A stretch of DNA of 64,000 nucleotides, taken from Microbacterium kunmingense. Lineage in GTDB: Bacteria; Actinomycetota; Actinomycetes; Actinomycetales; Microbacteriaceae. Numbering within the stretch: the first letter of the stretch is position 1; every line of letters begins with the position of its first letter. The DNA lies in assembly GCF_023155745.1 (NCBI RefSeq), contig NZ_JAKNUS010000008.1, forward strand, positions 110,696 to 174,695, given 5' to 3'. A program made the position numbers and the translations under genes. Under the pieces are notes generated by a model. It had not been told where the DNA came from. It did not search any database and saw nothing but the letters and a program-made list of their open reading frames with translations. Below, in pieces: positions 44,624 through 54,440 of the stretch.

Positions 44624-45481
44624 ATGTCAGTGACGCGCATCGCCCTCACCGGTTCCTCCGGCAAGCTCGGCACGGTCGTCGCCCGTGAGCTGCGCGCCGG
44701 CGGTATCGAGGTCATCGGCCTCGATGTCGCCGGCGAGCGGGGCCCGGGCTTCGTCCAGGTCGACCTCACCGATTACGGCCAGGTGGTCGACGCGCTCGGA
44801 GCGGTCAACGACCAGCACGACGGGGTCGACGCTGTGGTTCACCTCGGCGCGATTCCCGCACCGGGGCTTCGCAGCGATGTCGCGACCTTCCACAACAACA
44901 TGACGGCGAGCTTCAACGTCTTCCACGCCGCCATCCGCGTGGGAGTGCGCCGGATCGTCGCGGCCTCGAGCGAGACGGTGCTCGGACTCCCCTTCGACGT
45001 TCCCCCGCCGTACGTCCCGGTCGACGAGGAGTACGAGCCGCGCCCCGAGAGCGTCTACTCCCTCGTGAAGACGCTCGAGGAGCGGATGGCGCGCGAACTC
45101 GTCCGCTGGCACCCCGACCTGTCGGTCACGGCGCTGCGGTTCTCTAACGTCATGGTTCCCGAGGACTACGCCGAGTTCCCCTCGTTCGACGCCGATGCCC
45201 GACGGCGGAAGTGGAACCTGTGGGGCTACATCGATGCGCGCGACGGTGCACAGGCGATCGAACGCGCCCTGCGGGTCGCGGAGCCCGGGTTCGAGGCCTT
45301 CATCATCGCCGCGGCCGACACCGTGATGAGCCGCCCGAACGCCGAACTGCTCGGGGAGGTGTTCCCCGACGTCCCGGTGCGGGGCGAGGTCGGCGAGAAC
45401 GACACCCTGCTGTCGATCGACAAGGCGCGCCGCCTGCTCGGCTACGAGCCTCGCCACTCGTGGCGGGGCGACGCGCGCTGA
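44624..45481 (+). CDS. NAD(P)-dependent epimerase/dehydratase
   Basis: A 285-residue extended SDR: nucleotide-binding motif ALTGSSGKLGTVVA, VVHLGAIPAPG, and catalytic Tyr-x-x-x-Lys in SVYSLVKTLEE. Divergent from the arabinose LacI gene, so it may respond to the same regulator. It resembles uronate-dehydrogenase-like and sugar-epimerase proteins; substrate not decided. Confidence 0.85.
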   Translation: MSVTRIALTGSSGKLGTVVARELRAGGIEVIGLDVAGERGPGFVQVDLTDYGQVVDALGAVNDQHDGVDAVVHLGAIPAPGLRSDVATFHNNMTASFNVFHAAIRVGVRRIVAASSETVLGLPFDVPPPYVPVDEEYEPRPESVYSLVKTLEERMARELVRWHPDLSVTALRFSNVMVPEDYAEFPSFDADARRRKWNLWGYIDARDGAQAIERALRVAEPGFEAFIIAAADTVMSRPNAELLGEVFPDVPVRGEVGENDTLLSIDKARRLLGYEPRHSWRGDAR

Positions 45482-45502
45482 GGCGAGGCTTCCCACGAAA
45501 CG

Positions 45503-45537
45503 CCGAAGCGGCGCCGGGATCGCCGGCACCGCTTCGG
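45503..45537. terminator. Bidirectional terminator
   Basis: CCGAAGCGG (45503-45511) and CCGCTTCGG (45529-45537) form a 9-bp stem, with inner CCGG pairs, between the convergent epimerase and secreted-protein genes. Confidence 0.75.
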
Positions 45538-45583
45538 TGTTGCGAGGGAACGTCACGTCCACGAGGGGCGTGCCGTCCGTAGG

Positions 45584-46114
45584 TCAGTCGAGCAGTCCGC
45601 TGACCAGGCCGTCGACCTCGCCGGAGACATCGCCCACGACGTCGCCGACCGAGGCCCCGACGTCGCCGATCGACAGGTCGGTGTCATTGCCCGAGCCGAC
45701 CTCGTTGCCCGAACCGATCGGCGCGTCCACGGCGGTGTCATTGCCCGAGGCGACGGGCGCCTGCACCTCGTTACCCGAGACGATCGGGGTGTCGTTGCCC
45801 GAGAGGATCGGACCGTTGGCAACGTCATCGATCACAGAGCCGCTGACGATCGGGCCGTTGACCAGTCCGCCGTCGACACCGTCGACGCTCAGGTCGCCGG
45901 TCTCGACCGCGTTGCCGCTGGCCTGCAGCGCGTCGTTCAGAATGTCCCGGAAGGCCTCGAGGGTCGTCAGCGCCGACACGGTCGTCTGGGTCTCGTCGGT
46001 GCTGGACACGGTGTCGGCGTTGGCCGGCAGGGCAAGGCCCGTCACGGACAGCGCGGCGATCCCCAGGCCCGCGGTGAAGACTCCGGCACGAGTGATGTTC
46101 TTGCGCATTCTCAT
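45584..46114 (-). CDS. Small secreted protein with S-G-N-D/E repeats
   Basis: A 176-residue protein: signal peptide (MRMRKNITRAGVFTAGLGIA, with a likely cut after A-N-A-D), a helical segment, then a low-complexity half built from repeated S-G-N-(D/E)-(T/V) and G-P-I-(V/L)-S-G-(N/S) units. No sorting signal. ATG 46114 chosen; M18 also possible. Acidic (many Asp/Glu). No known function; adhesin-like or calcium-binding behaviour is only a guess. Confidence 0.72.
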   Translation of the reverse strand: MRMRKNITRAGVFTAGLGIAALSVTGLALPANADTVSSTDETQTTVSALTTLEAFRDILNDALQASGNAVETGDLSVDGVDGGLVNGPIVSGSVIDDVANGPILSGNDTPIVSGNEVQAPVASGNDTAVDAPIGSGNEVGSGNDTDLSIGDVGASVGDVVGDVSGEVDGLVSGLLD

Positions 46115-46393
46115 TTCCTTCCATCTGTGGTGTGCGACTTCCGCCGCACGTGGGGTCATCCGGAGAACCCCTGCGATCGGATGGGCACGTCCGCGGTCGA
46201 CGAGCCGTTCCGACCCGTCGCATCCCCGTGATCTCGCGACTGTCGCGGCATCCTGAAAGTTTCCTGAAGGCCTCGGACGGCATCCCGGAGCGCCCTTGGT
46301 AGACTCGAGGCGCTCTGTGCATCACCTCGCGCTTCGCGCAAAGGCGGCACGAAACGCCGCCGGACGAGCCGAGCGGCCGACCGAATCGACCTG

Positions 46394-47632
46394 ATGCATA
46401 TGCCTCCTTCTGCTGCGCCCCGCCCGACGTCTCTGATCCGGGCAGCCGGCCTGTCGTACTTTCCCATCGCCCTCGTCGCGCGCCTGCCCTTCGCGATGGT
46501 GGTCGTCGGGCTTCTGACCCTCGTCGTCTCCGCGCGCGATTCCCTGGCCCTCGGAGGCGTCACTGCCGCCGTGACCGGCCTCGGCACCGCGATGTTCGGT
46601 CCGCTCCTCGGGGCGGCCGCCGACCGGTTCGGTCAGCGACGGGTGCTCTTGTGCGCGGGGCTCGCGAACAGCCTGCTGCTCGTCGCGATCGCGTGGCTGG
46701 CATTCGCTCCCGTGCCGGATGCGGCGGTGCTGGCCGCCGGCTTCCTCATCGGCGCCTCCACACCCCAGGTGGCGCCGCTGTCTCGAAGCCGCCTGGTGGG
46801 CATCATCGCGCGCGCCATCGATCCCGACCGTCGGAACGCCGTCGTCAGCGGCACGATGGCGTACGAGTCGGCGGCGGACGAGATCGTCTTCGTCTTCGGA
46901 CCTGTCATCGTGGGCGTGCTCGCGGCGACCCTCGATCCCGTCGCACCCGTCCTCGGTGCAGCCGCCCTGGCGGTGATCTTCGTGTCGGCCTTCGCGCTGC
47001 ATCCGTCCGCCCGCATCGAGGCCGGTGTGCGGGAAGGTGCCCCCGCACCGGCTCCGGTGCGCGAGCTGACGCGTGTGGCTGCGCCCGTCGTCGGCGCACT
47101 CGGCATGGGCCTGTTCTTCGGCACGATGCTCACTTCGCTCACCTCGTTCATGGCCGACCGCGGCGTCGCCGAGCAGGCCGGCGTCGTCTACGGCGCGATG
47201 GGTCTGGGTTCGGCAGCCCTCGCGCTGGGCGTCGCGGCCTTCCCCGCTCGTTTCCCCCTCGGTGCGCGCTGGATCGTCTTCGCCGCGATCCTCGTCGCCG
47301 GCACCCTCGTGCTGCCCTTCGTCACGAGCGTGGTGGCGATGACGCTCACCCTCCTCGTCATCGGCATCGGAATCGGTCCGACGCTCGTGACGCAGTACAG
47401 CCTCGCCGCCCATCGCAGTCCCACCGGGCGCTCCGCCACGGTGATGACGATGCTCGGATCGGGCATCGTCGTCGGCCAGTCGGCCTCGACCGCGGTGGCG
47501 GGCGTCGTCGCGGAATACCTCGGGACGGATGCCGCGCTCACGCTCCCGTTCCTCGCCGCGGCGATCGTCCTGCTGGCGGGCGTCGTGGACACCGTGGCGA
47601 GACCCCGACGACAAGTACGGTTCGGCAACTAG
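46394..47632 (+). CDS. MFS transporter
   Basis: A 412-residue permease with about twelve helices; loop 2-3 motif GAAADRFGQRRVLL and GIGIGPTLVTQYSLAAHRSP near helix 10. Divergent from the secreted-protein gene; TAGACT near 46300 is a possible -10 box. Likely an efflux protein; substrate unknown. Confidence 0.85.
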   Translation: MHMPPSAAPRPTSLIRAAGLSYFPIALVARLPFAMVVVGLLTLVVSARDSLALGGVTAAVTGLGTAMFGPLLGAAADRFGQRRVLLCAGLANSLLLVAIAWLAFAPVPDAAVLAAGFLIGASTPQVAPLSRSRLVGIIARAIDPDRRNAVVSGTMAYESAADEIVFVFGPVIVGVLAATLDPVAPVLGAAALAVIFVSAFALHPSARIEAGVREGAPAPAPVRELTRVAAPVVGALGMGLFFGTMLTSLTSFMADRGVAEQAGVVYGAMGLGSAALALGVAAFPARFPLGARWIVFAAILVAGTLVLPFVTSVVAMTLTLLVIGIGIGPTLVTQYSLAAHRSPTGRSATVMTMLGSGIVVGQSASTAVAGVVAEYLGTDAALTLPFLAAAIVLLAGVVDTVARPRRQVRFGN

Positions 47633-47646
47633 ACACATCTTCTCCT

Positions 47647-47669
47647 CGTTGGCAACCGCGTTGCCGACG
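47647..47669. promoter_or_regulatory. Operator-like dyad upstream of the second sugar importer
   Basis: GGCAAC (47651-47656), CGC, GTTGCC (47660-47665), with CGT and ACG matching on the flanks. It is 78 bp upstream of the first permease gene. No LacI, GntR or ROK gene is adjacent, so the regulator must be elsewhere. Confidence 0.55.
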
Positions 47670-47746
47670 TGATTTCGGTGCACTTACGGTCCCAGGGATC
47701 CCCGAGGAGGACCGATGCATCACCGACGGATGACGCGGGTGCGGCC

Positions 47747-48679
47747 ATGAGCCTCATCACCCGCCGCGCGCCTGCGGCGCGAGACCGGTACAACCGGCGC
47801 GAGGCCATCGCGGGCTACTTGTTCATTTCGCCGTGGATCCTCGGGTTCCTCATCTTCACGGCCGGGGCGATGGCGTACAGCCTCTACATCTCCTTCAGTA
47901 ACTACAACCTCGCCACGAACAGCGCCCGGCCGGTCGGCTTCGACAACTACGCCAACCTCTTCGAAGACCCGAGGGTCGGCGTCTCGCTCGCCAACACGCT
48001 CTTCTACGTAGTGATGGCGGTGCCGCTGGAGATCATCTTCGCGCTCTTCCTCGCGATGCTCCTCGCGCGGGCGAGCCGCGGTGCGGGGATCTTCCGGACG
48101 CTCTACTACCTCCCGAAGATGACGCCCGCGGTAGCGACGGCGGCGGTGTTCTTCCTCCTGCTGAACGGTAACTCCGGCGCGATCAACCAGTTCCTGCGGA
48201 TCTTCGGCATCCAGGGACCGCAGTGGTTGGTCGACCCCGCCTGGGTCAAGCCGAGCATCGTCCTGATGACGCTGTGGACGGTCGCAGGCACCATGGTGAT
48301 CTTCCTCGCGGCTCTGAAGAACGTGCCCGTCGAGCTCTACGAGGTCGCCTCGCTCGACGGTGCCGGGCCGATCCGGAAGTTCTTCTCGATCACCCTTCCG
48401 ATGATCTCGGGCGCGATGTTCTTCAACGTGATCGTGCTCTCGATCGCGGCGTTCCAGATCTTCGATCAGGCCTATCTGCTGTTCTGGCGTGATCAGAGCA
48501 ACTCCTCCCCGGAGGCGTCGCTCTTCTACGCCATCTACCTGTTCCAGCAGGCGTTCCGACAGTTCAACTTCGGCTTCGCCGCGGCGATGGCATGGCTGCT
48601 GTTCGTCATCATCATGGTCATCACGCTCATCCAGGTGAAGTTCGGCAACCGATTCGTCTACTACGAGGGGGACCGCTGA
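47747..48679 (+). CDS. CUT1 sugar ABC transporter permease (MalF type)
   Basis: A 310-residue permease: YLFISPWILGFLIFTAGAMA opens the membrane domain; the EAA loop is ELYEVASLDGAGPIRKFFSITLPM. ATG 47747 chosen over the open frame from 47669. First gene of an importer operon; stop and next start overlap (TGATG at 48677). Confidence 0.9.
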   Translation: MSLITRRAPAARDRYNRREAIAGYLFISPWILGFLIFTAGAMAYSLYISFSNYNLATNSARPVGFDNYANLFEDPRVGVSLANTLFYVVMAVPLEIIFALFLAMLLARASRGAGIFRTLYYLPKMTPAVATAAVFFLLLNGNSGAINQFLRIFGIQGPQWLVDPAWVKPSIVLMTLWTVAGTMVIFLAALKNVPVELYEVASLDGAGPIRKFFSITLPMISGAMFFNVIVLSIAAFQIFDQAYLLFWRDQSNSSPEASLFYAIYLFQQAFRQFNFGFAAAMAWLLFVIIMVITLIQVKFGNRFVYYEGDR

Positions 48680-49632
48680 TGTCGGCGACACTTCAGACGC
48701 CCGGCGTCGCTCGTCCCACGCCCGAACTCGCGGCGGCAGCCGAAGGTGCACCCGCCCCCCGCTCTCGGTGGCGCCGCGCGGTGTCGCAGCCGAAGACGCT
48801 GGCGGGCAGAGCCGTCCTCGCCATCGCGCTGATCCTCTTCTCACTGCTGTTCCTGTATCCGTTCGTCTGGCTCGTCGCCGCAAGCCTGAAGCCTCGCGGC
48901 GAGGTCTTCGACAACGCCCTCATCCCGCGCACCTTCGTGCCGGAGAACTACGTCGAGGTGTGGAACCAGCTGCCCCTCCTCAGCTGGATGTGGAACAGCA
49001 TCGCGATCGCCCTCCTCGCGGCGACCGCCGTCGCGATATCGAGCTCGATCGTCGCCTTCGGGTTCGCGTACTTCCGCTTCCCCGGCCGCGGGCTGCTGTT
49101 CGGCCTGGTCCTCGCGACCATGATGCTCCCGGGTGCGGTGACGATGATCCCGATCTACCTCATCTGGAAAGAGACCGGATTCCTCGGCACCTGGGTGCCG
49201 CTGTGGGGGATGAACCTGTTCGGCTCGGCGTTCTACATCTTCCTGCAGCGCCAGTTCTACCTCGGGCTTCCCCGTGAGCTGTTCGAGGCGGCCAAGCTCG
49301 ACGGCGTCAACAACTGGGGTCTGTTCTGGCGCATCGCGATGCCGCTGTCGGTCCCGTCTTTCATCATCGTGTTCCTCTTCGAGTTCCAGGCCAGCTGGAA
49401 CAACCTCCAGGCGGCACTGATCTACCTCAACGCGGGCGGGGTGGAGGACTTCACCGCGCCACTGGGCATCGCCTACGCCATGACGAAGTACAGCCCCACC
49501 GCGGGAGGCCAGGGCGACTACCAGTACGTGATGGTGGCCTCCCTTCTCGTGACGCTGCCGATGCTGATCCTCTTCGCCTTCGGGCAGCGCTACTTCATCG
49601 AGGGCGTCGCCACTCAGGGGCGCAAGGGCTGA
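48679..49632 (+). CDS. CUT1 sugar ABC transporter permease (MalG type)
   Basis: A 317-residue permease with six helices; EAA loop ELFEAAKLDGVNNWGLFWRIAMPL. Partner of the permease just upstream and of the lipoprotein at 49694. As in the other importer, no ATPase gene is present. Cargo unknown. Confidence 0.9.
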   Translation: MSATLQTPGVARPTPELAAAAEGAPAPRSRWRRAVSQPKTLAGRAVLAIALILFSLLFLYPFVWLVAASLKPRGEVFDNALIPRTFVPENYVEVWNQLPLLSWMWNSIAIALLAATAVAISSSIVAFGFAYFRFPGRGLLFGLVLATMMLPGAVTMIPIYLIWKETGFLGTWVPLWGMNLFGSAFYIFLQRQFYLGLPRELFEAAKLDGVNNWGLFWRIAMPLSVPSFIIVFLFEFQASWNNLQAALIYLNAGGVEDFTAPLGIAYAMTKYSPTAGGQGDYQYVMVASLLVTLPMLILFAFGQRYFIEGVATQGRKG

Positions 49633-49693
49633 CGCCAAACCGACCTCGCCGAAAGCACCACGGGCCTCTGTGCCACCAAGGGAAAGGAACCTC

Positions 49694-51058
49694 ATGATTC
49701 GACAGCGCACAGTCGTCGCCGTTCTCGGCGCGGCATCCCTCATCGTCCTCACCGGCTGCGGTGGCGGCGGAGGCGGTGCGACGGCCGAAGACGTGGACTT
49801 CGGCGCCGAGCCGACCGGCGCCCTCAGCGTCTGGGGCTTCGAGAATGCGGACGACGTGGGCCAGGCGCGCCTGGACTACGCCGAAGACCAGCTGAGCGAC
49901 GTGGAGGTCGAGCTCGACGCCACCGCCTTCGACGCCCAGAAGTTCACCACCCGCATCGCCTCCGGCGACGTGCCGGACGTCGTGCAGATGGACCGTCGCT
50001 TCGTCACCACCTACGCGGCGCAGGGCCTCGTACTGCCGATGGACGACTGCTTCGCCGAGCATGACGTCACCCCCGACGACTACTGGTACCCGTTCGTCGT
50101 CGACGACGTGCGTTACGAGGACCAGGTGTGGGGGGTGCCGCAGTTCTACCAGCCGCCCGCGATCATCGTGAACCGTGCAGTGCTGGATGAGGCGGGGGTG
50201 ACCAACGAGGAGATCGACACCTCGCAGCCCGACGTCCTGCTCGAGGCGATCGCGAAGGTCTACCAGGAGTCCGGCGGTGTGCCGTCTCGCCTCGGCTTCG
50301 ACCCGGTCGCCACCGGCCAGGCGCCCCTGTGGATCCTGGGCATGGGCGGGCAGTTGACTGATGAAGACGGCGTCCCCACCCTGGACGACCCGGCCAACAC
50401 CGCCGGCATCGAGATGCTTCAGCAGATCAGCGACGCCCAGGGCGGCTTCGCTGAGGTGAAGAGCTTCACCGACTCGTTCGACACCTTTGGTGATCAGAAC
50501 CAGTTCGTCGCCGGTCAGGTCGGCGCGCAGGTGAACGCGCAGTGGTACCCCAACGTCCTGTCGCCGTATGTCGACGAGATCGACATCCAGGCGGTGCCGT
50601 TCCTCGACAGCGAGGGCAACCCGTTCGCCGTCGCGGGCGGTCAGGCGTTCGTCATCCCGGCCGGCGCCGAGAACGCTGCGGCGGCGTGCGACTGGCTCAT
50701 CCAGGTGACGAGCGAGGACGCATGGATGGCGGCGGCCGAAGCCCGCGCGGCGACGCGCGAGGCCGACGGCGGCATCAACACCGGCCTCTTCACCGGATCG
50801 CCCGGCCCCGACCAGGCGATCCGTGAGCAATACGTCGTCCCGTCGGGCAATGAGAACTTCGACCAGGTCATCCAGACCTACTACGACGTCCTCGACTACG
50901 GCCAGTCGTTCGGCTCGTCGCCGGTCGGCCAGGAGATCCAGAACGAGCTGAACAACGCCGTCACCGCGGCGCTGCTCGGCGACAAGACGCCGGAGGAGGC
51001 GCTCGCCGACGCGCAGGCGGCGGCGATGCGCGCCTACGACAACGTCACCGGCGGCTGA
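49694..51058 (+). CDS. Sugar ABC transporter substrate-binding lipoprotein
   Basis: A 454-residue lipoprotein with lipobox L-T-G-C (Cys22), a poly-Gly linker and a family-1 solute-binding fold (LSVWGFENADDVGQARLDYA, GDVPDVVQMDRRFVTTYAAQG, PAIIVNRAVLDEAGV, GVPSRLGFDPVATGQ). ATG 49694 chosen. Last gene of the second importer operon. Confidence 0.9.
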   Translation: MIRQRTVVAVLGAASLIVLTGCGGGGGGATAEDVDFGAEPTGALSVWGFENADDVGQARLDYAEDQLSDVEVELDATAFDAQKFTTRIASGDVPDVVQMDRRFVTTYAAQGLVLPMDDCFAEHDVTPDDYWYPFVVDDVRYEDQVWGVPQFYQPPAIIVNRAVLDEAGVTNEEIDTSQPDVLLEAIAKVYQESGGVPSRLGFDPVATGQAPLWILGMGGQLTDEDGVPTLDDPANTAGIEMLQQISDAQGGFAEVKSFTDSFDTFGDQNQFVAGQVGAQVNAQWYPNVLSPYVDEIDIQAVPFLDSEGNPFAVAGGQAFVIPAGAENAAAACDWLIQVTSEDAWMAAAEARAATREADGGINTGLFTGSPGPDQAIREQYVVPSGNENFDQVIQTYYDVLDYGQSFGSSPVGQEIQNELNNAVTAALLGDKTPEEALADAQAAAMRAYDNVTGG

Positions 51059-51143
51059 GCCGCCACGAACGTGGGGTGGGGGGCGCACGAGGCGCGTCCA
51101 CCACCCCGCGTTCGCGCGTAGCGTGGATGACGGGAGGTGAGAC

Positions 51144-51749
51144 GTGGAGGATCCTCGCCTGAAGGCGGCGCGGTATCGGGTGGAACGCCTCGCTGAGGAG
51201 CAGGAGCCGGGCGACGCCGAGGTCGCGGCGGATGCCGCGGACGGGCCGCATGCCGAGTCGCATACCGAGTCGCCGGCGCCCCTCGACCCGGCGCGGACCC
51301 CCACCCCTGCTGCGCGCGCCGCGTATGTCGAGGTCGCCATCCAGCAGGCGATCCGGCGGGGAGAGTTCGACGATCTCCCGGGTGCGGGGAAACCCCTGCC
51401 CGATCTCGGTCGCGCCCACGACCCGAACTGGTGGATCCGCCGCAAGATCGAGCGGGAGCAGCTGACCGGGCTCGGGCCGCCGGCGCTGACACTCAGGGTG
51501 GAAGACGCCGAGCTGCCGGACAGGCTGGATGCCCTCGCGCGGGAGGAGGACGTGCGCGAGGCCGTGGAGGACTTCAACCGCAGGGTGAAACTGGCCCGCA
51601 TGCAGCTTCTCGGGGGACCGCCCGTGGTCACCGCCCTTCACGACGTCGACGCCGAGGTGGCGGCGTGGACGGCGCGACGCGTGGCCCGCACACCGCCGCC
51701 GGCCGACCCGCCGCCTGCCCGGCGGTGGTGGCGGCGCCCCAAGAGGTGA
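51144..51749 (+). CDS. DUF1992 (DnaJ-homologue subfamily C-like) protein
   Basis: A 201-residue soluble protein from GTG 51144. The DUF1992 core is clear: YVEVAIQQAIRRGEFDDLPGAGKPLP and DPNWWIRRKIEREQL. It lacks a J domain. Family members are sometimes called DnaJ-like; function unknown. Confidence 0.85.
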   Translation: MEDPRLKAARYRVERLAEEQEPGDAEVAADAADGPHAESHTESPAPLDPARTPTPAARAAYVEVAIQQAIRRGEFDDLPGAGKPLPDLGRAHDPNWWIRRKIEREQLTGLGPPALTLRVEDAELPDRLDALAREEDVREAVEDFNRRVKLARMQLLGGPPVVTALHDVDAEVAAWTARRVARTPPPADPPPARRWWRRPKR

Positions 51750-51815
51750 GCTGTCAACGGGGTGCGCGCCACGCCACGATGGCTCTACGGTCGAGACATC
51801 CGGAAGGGAGCGGCG

Positions 51816-52382
51816 ATGTCGCGCAACGTGCGGGAGATGGCGTGTGCACCCGAGAGCGTCTTCGAGGTGCTGGCGGAGGGATGGCTTTTCCCGACATGGG
51901 TGGTCGGGGCGTCCCGCATGCGGGACGTCGACGCCGACTGGCCCGCCGTCGGTTCGCGCCTGCACCACTCCTTCGGCGCCTGGCCGGTGCTCATCAACGA
52001 TGAGACGGTCTCCACCGAATGGGACCCGCCCCGGCGTGCGGTGATGGTCGCCACCGGGTGGCCGATCGGCGAGGCCCGCATCTCCATCGACGTCAAGCCC
52101 CGCGGGGAGGGCAGCGTCGTCCGTCTGCAGGAGGAGGCCATCGCCGGCCCTCCCCGGTACCTCCCCGATCTCCTCTTCGATCTGCTGCTTCACCGCCGGA
52201 ACGCCGAGACCCTCCACCGGCTGGCCTACCTGGCCGAAGGACGCCACGCCCGCACCCGCGAGACCACCGCCGAAGAGGAGAACGAGGAGGCGGGCCGCCC
52301 GTCCTCCCCCGACGTCGCCGACGACCACGAGGCCGAGGAGGCCGCGCAGGCTGCTGAGGCCGCGGAAGCGGCTCGCGGATGA
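51816..52382 (+). CDS. SRPBCC-family (START/polyketide-cyclase fold) protein
   Basis: A 188-residue protein from ATG 51816: [19 protein letters not shown], then [21 protein letters not shown] and a Glu-rich disordered tail ([11 protein letters not shown]...). The stop overlaps the start of the FAD-dependent oxidoreductase gene (ATGA), so they are coupled. Small hydrophobic ligand binding is the family role. Confidence 0.82.
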   Translation: MSRNVREMACAPESVFEVLAEGWLFPTWVVGASRMRDVDADWPAVGSRLHHSFGAWPVLINDETVSTEWDPPRRAVMVATGWPIGEARISIDVKPRGEGSVVRLQEEAIAGPPRYLPDLLFDLLLHRRNAETLHRLAYLAEGRHARTRETTAEEENEEAGRPSSPDVADDHEAEEAAQAAEAAEAARG

Positions 52383-53836
52383 GGGGCCGCGCAGAGCTCG
52401 ACGCCGTCGTCGTCGGCGCGGGCCCCAACGGCCTCGCCGCCGCCGTCACGCTCGCGCGGGCGGGCCTGGGCGTCCGGGTGTACGAACGCCTCGGCGCCGT
52501 CGGCGGCGGCACCGCGACATCCGAGCTCACCCTCCCCGGGTTCCGCCACGACGTCTGCTCGGCGGTGCATCCGCTCGCGCTGGCGTCGCCGTTCTTCCGC
52601 GAGTTCGGGCTCGGCGACCGCATCGACTTCGAGGTGCCGGAGATCTCATTCGCCCATCCCCTGGACGGCGGACGGGCGGGCGTCGCCTATCGCGACCTCG
52701 AGCGCACCGTCGACGGCCTCGGCCGCGACGGAGCGGCGTACCGTGCTCTGCTCGGGCCCCTCGTCGCGGCATCCGACCAGATCGCCGACTTCACCACCCA
52801 CCCCCTCGTGCGTGTCCCCCCGCACATCGTGGCACCCGTGCGGTTCGGCCTGGCCGCGCTGTCGCAGTCGGGTCGCTGGTGGAACACCCCCTTCGTCGAG
52901 GATGCCGCTCCGTCGATGATCACCGGGGTGTCGGCCCACACGATCCTCCCGCTCCCGAGCCTGGCGTCGGCCGCCGCGGGCCTGGCCCTTACGACCTACG
53001 CCCACGCCCGCGGCTGGCCCATTCCGATCGGCGGCAGTCAGGCGATCGCCGACGCCCTCGCCGACGACCTCGTCGCGCACGGCGGCGAGATCGTCACCGA
53101 CGCCGAGATCACGAGCCTCGACGAGCTCCCGCCGGCCCGCACCGTGCTGCTGGATGTCACCCCCGCCGCCCTCGTCCGGCTGGCCGGCCCTCGGATGCCC
53201 GACGGCTACCGCCGCCGGATGGAGCGGTTCCGGTACGGCAACGGCGTCCTGAAGGTCGACTTCGCCCTGTCCGGACCCGTGCCCTGGACGAACGAGGCCG
53301 TCCGTCGCGCCGGAACGGTGCACGTCGGCGGCACCCGCGCCGAGGTGGCCGCAGCCGAGAACGTCGTCGCGCGCGGCGGAGTCCCCGAGCGGCCGTACGT
53401 GCTTGTTGCCCAGCCGAGCACCTTCGACGACAGTCGCGCCCCCGACGGCATGCACACCCTGTGGACCTACACCCACGTCCCCGCGGGGTCGTCGGTCGAC
53501 ACCACCGAGGCCGTCGTCGCGCAGATCGAGCGGTTCGCCCCCGGCTTCCGGGATCTGATCGTCGCGACCTCCACCCTCACGGCGGTCGACATGGAGCAGC
53601 ACAACCCGAATTACCCGGGCGGCGACATCGCCGCCGGGCTCCCCGACGTGCGTCAGCTCCTGGGCCGCCCGACGATCTCGACCGAACCCTGGCGAACCGC
53701 GATCCCGGGGGTGTACCTCTGCGGCGCGTCGACGAGCCCGGGGCCGGGCGTCCACGGCATGGCGGGATGGCTGGCGGCGCGCAGCGCCCTGCGGCACGAG
53801 TTCGGCACGCGCATCCTTCCCCACCTGGCCCCGTGA
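52379..53836 (+). CDS. FAD-dependent oxidoreductase (phytoene-desaturase-like)
   Basis: A 485-residue CrtI/amine-oxidase-like enzyme: dinucleotide-binding motif [20 protein letters not shown] then [17 protein letters not shown], and a C-terminal FAD motif [21 protein letters not shown]. Not next to carotenoid genes, so the substrate may be another unsaturated lipid. Co-expressed with the SRPBCC protein. Confidence 0.87.
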   Translation: MRGRAELDAVVVGAGPNGLAAAVTLARAGLGVRVYERLGAVGGGTATSELTLPGFRHDVCSAVHPLALASPFFREFGLGDRIDFEVPEISFAHPLDGGRAGVAYRDLERTVDGLGRDGAAYRALLGPLVAASDQIADFTTHPLVRVPPHIVAPVRFGLAALSQSGRWWNTPFVEDAAPSMITGVSAHTILPLPSLASAAAGLALTTYAHARGWPIPIGGSQAIADALADDLVAHGGEIVTDAEITSLDELPPARTVLLDVTPAALVRLAGPRMPDGYRRRMERFRYGNGVLKVDFALSGPVPWTNEAVRRAGTVHVGGTRAEVAAAENVVARGGVPERPYVLVAQPSTFDDSRAPDGMHTLWTYTHVPAGSSVDTTEAVVAQIERFAPGFRDLIVATSTLTAVDMEQHNPNYPGGDIAAGLPDVRQLLGRPTISTEPWRTAIPGVYLCGASTSPGPGVHGMAGWLAARSALRHEFGTRILPHLAP

Positions 53837-53847
53837 GGGCCCGTCCG

Positions 53848-54354
53848 TCAGCCCTGGAAGTCTTCGGGGTCGACGTCCTCGAGGAACCGCTTGAACTCCT
53901 CGAGCTTCTCCTCGTCGAGCGCGTCGTCCTCCCGGAACTCCATCGCCGACACCGGGATGCCGGCGTCGTCGAGCACCTCGTCGGCCACCCAGATCGGGGC
54001 GCCGACGCGCGAGGCGAGGGCGATGGCATCCGACGGACGGGCGTCGAGCACGCGCGTGCCGCCCGGCAGCCGGAGGGTGATCCCGGCGTAGAACGTCCCG
54101 TCGTCGATGCGGGTGACCTCCACCCGCTCGACCGTGGCCGACACCGTCTCCAGGAGCGTCTTCATCAGATCGTGGGTGAGGGGGCGGGGTGGCTCGGCGC
54201 CTTCGACGGCGATGGCAATGGAGGTGGCCTCCTGGGCGCCGATCCAGATGGGGAGCATCCGGGCGCCGTCCTCCTCGTCGGCGACCGGTCGCAGCAGGAT
54301 CACGTACTGGCGCGCGGAGTCGAGAGCGACGCCGATCACACGGACCTGGACCAT
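53848..54354 (-). CDS. Bifunctional nuclease family protein (DUF151)
   Basis: A 168-residue protein from ATG 54354: VRVIGVALDSARQYVILLRP, LPIWIGAQEATSIAIAVEG, RPLTHDLMKTLLETV, TRVLDARPSDAIALASR, all hallmark DUF151 blocks. Some members have DNase/RNase activity. Acidic C-terminus. The start chosen gives normal length; the upstream codons in frame are not conserved-looking. Confidence 0.9.
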   Translation of the reverse strand: MVQVRVIGVALDSARQYVILLRPVADEEDGARMLPIWIGAQEATSIAIAVEGAEPPRPLTHDLMKTLLETVSATVERVEVTRIDDGTFYAGITLRLPGGTRVLDARPSDAIALASRVGAPIWVADEVLDDAGIPVSAMEFREDDALDEEKLEEFKRFLEDVDPEDFQG

Positions 54355-54440
54355 GCCGACCTCCTCGATGTCGACGGCGAGGGTGTGCCCATCGTAGACA
54401 CAGCGCCCGGAGGGCGGCGACGGTCGGTGAGAATCGACGC

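Noticed and set aside
45660..45830. Repeated TTGCCCGAG units considered as a CRISPR or satellite
   Set aside because: They are in-frame codon repeats of the secreted protein's S-G-N units.
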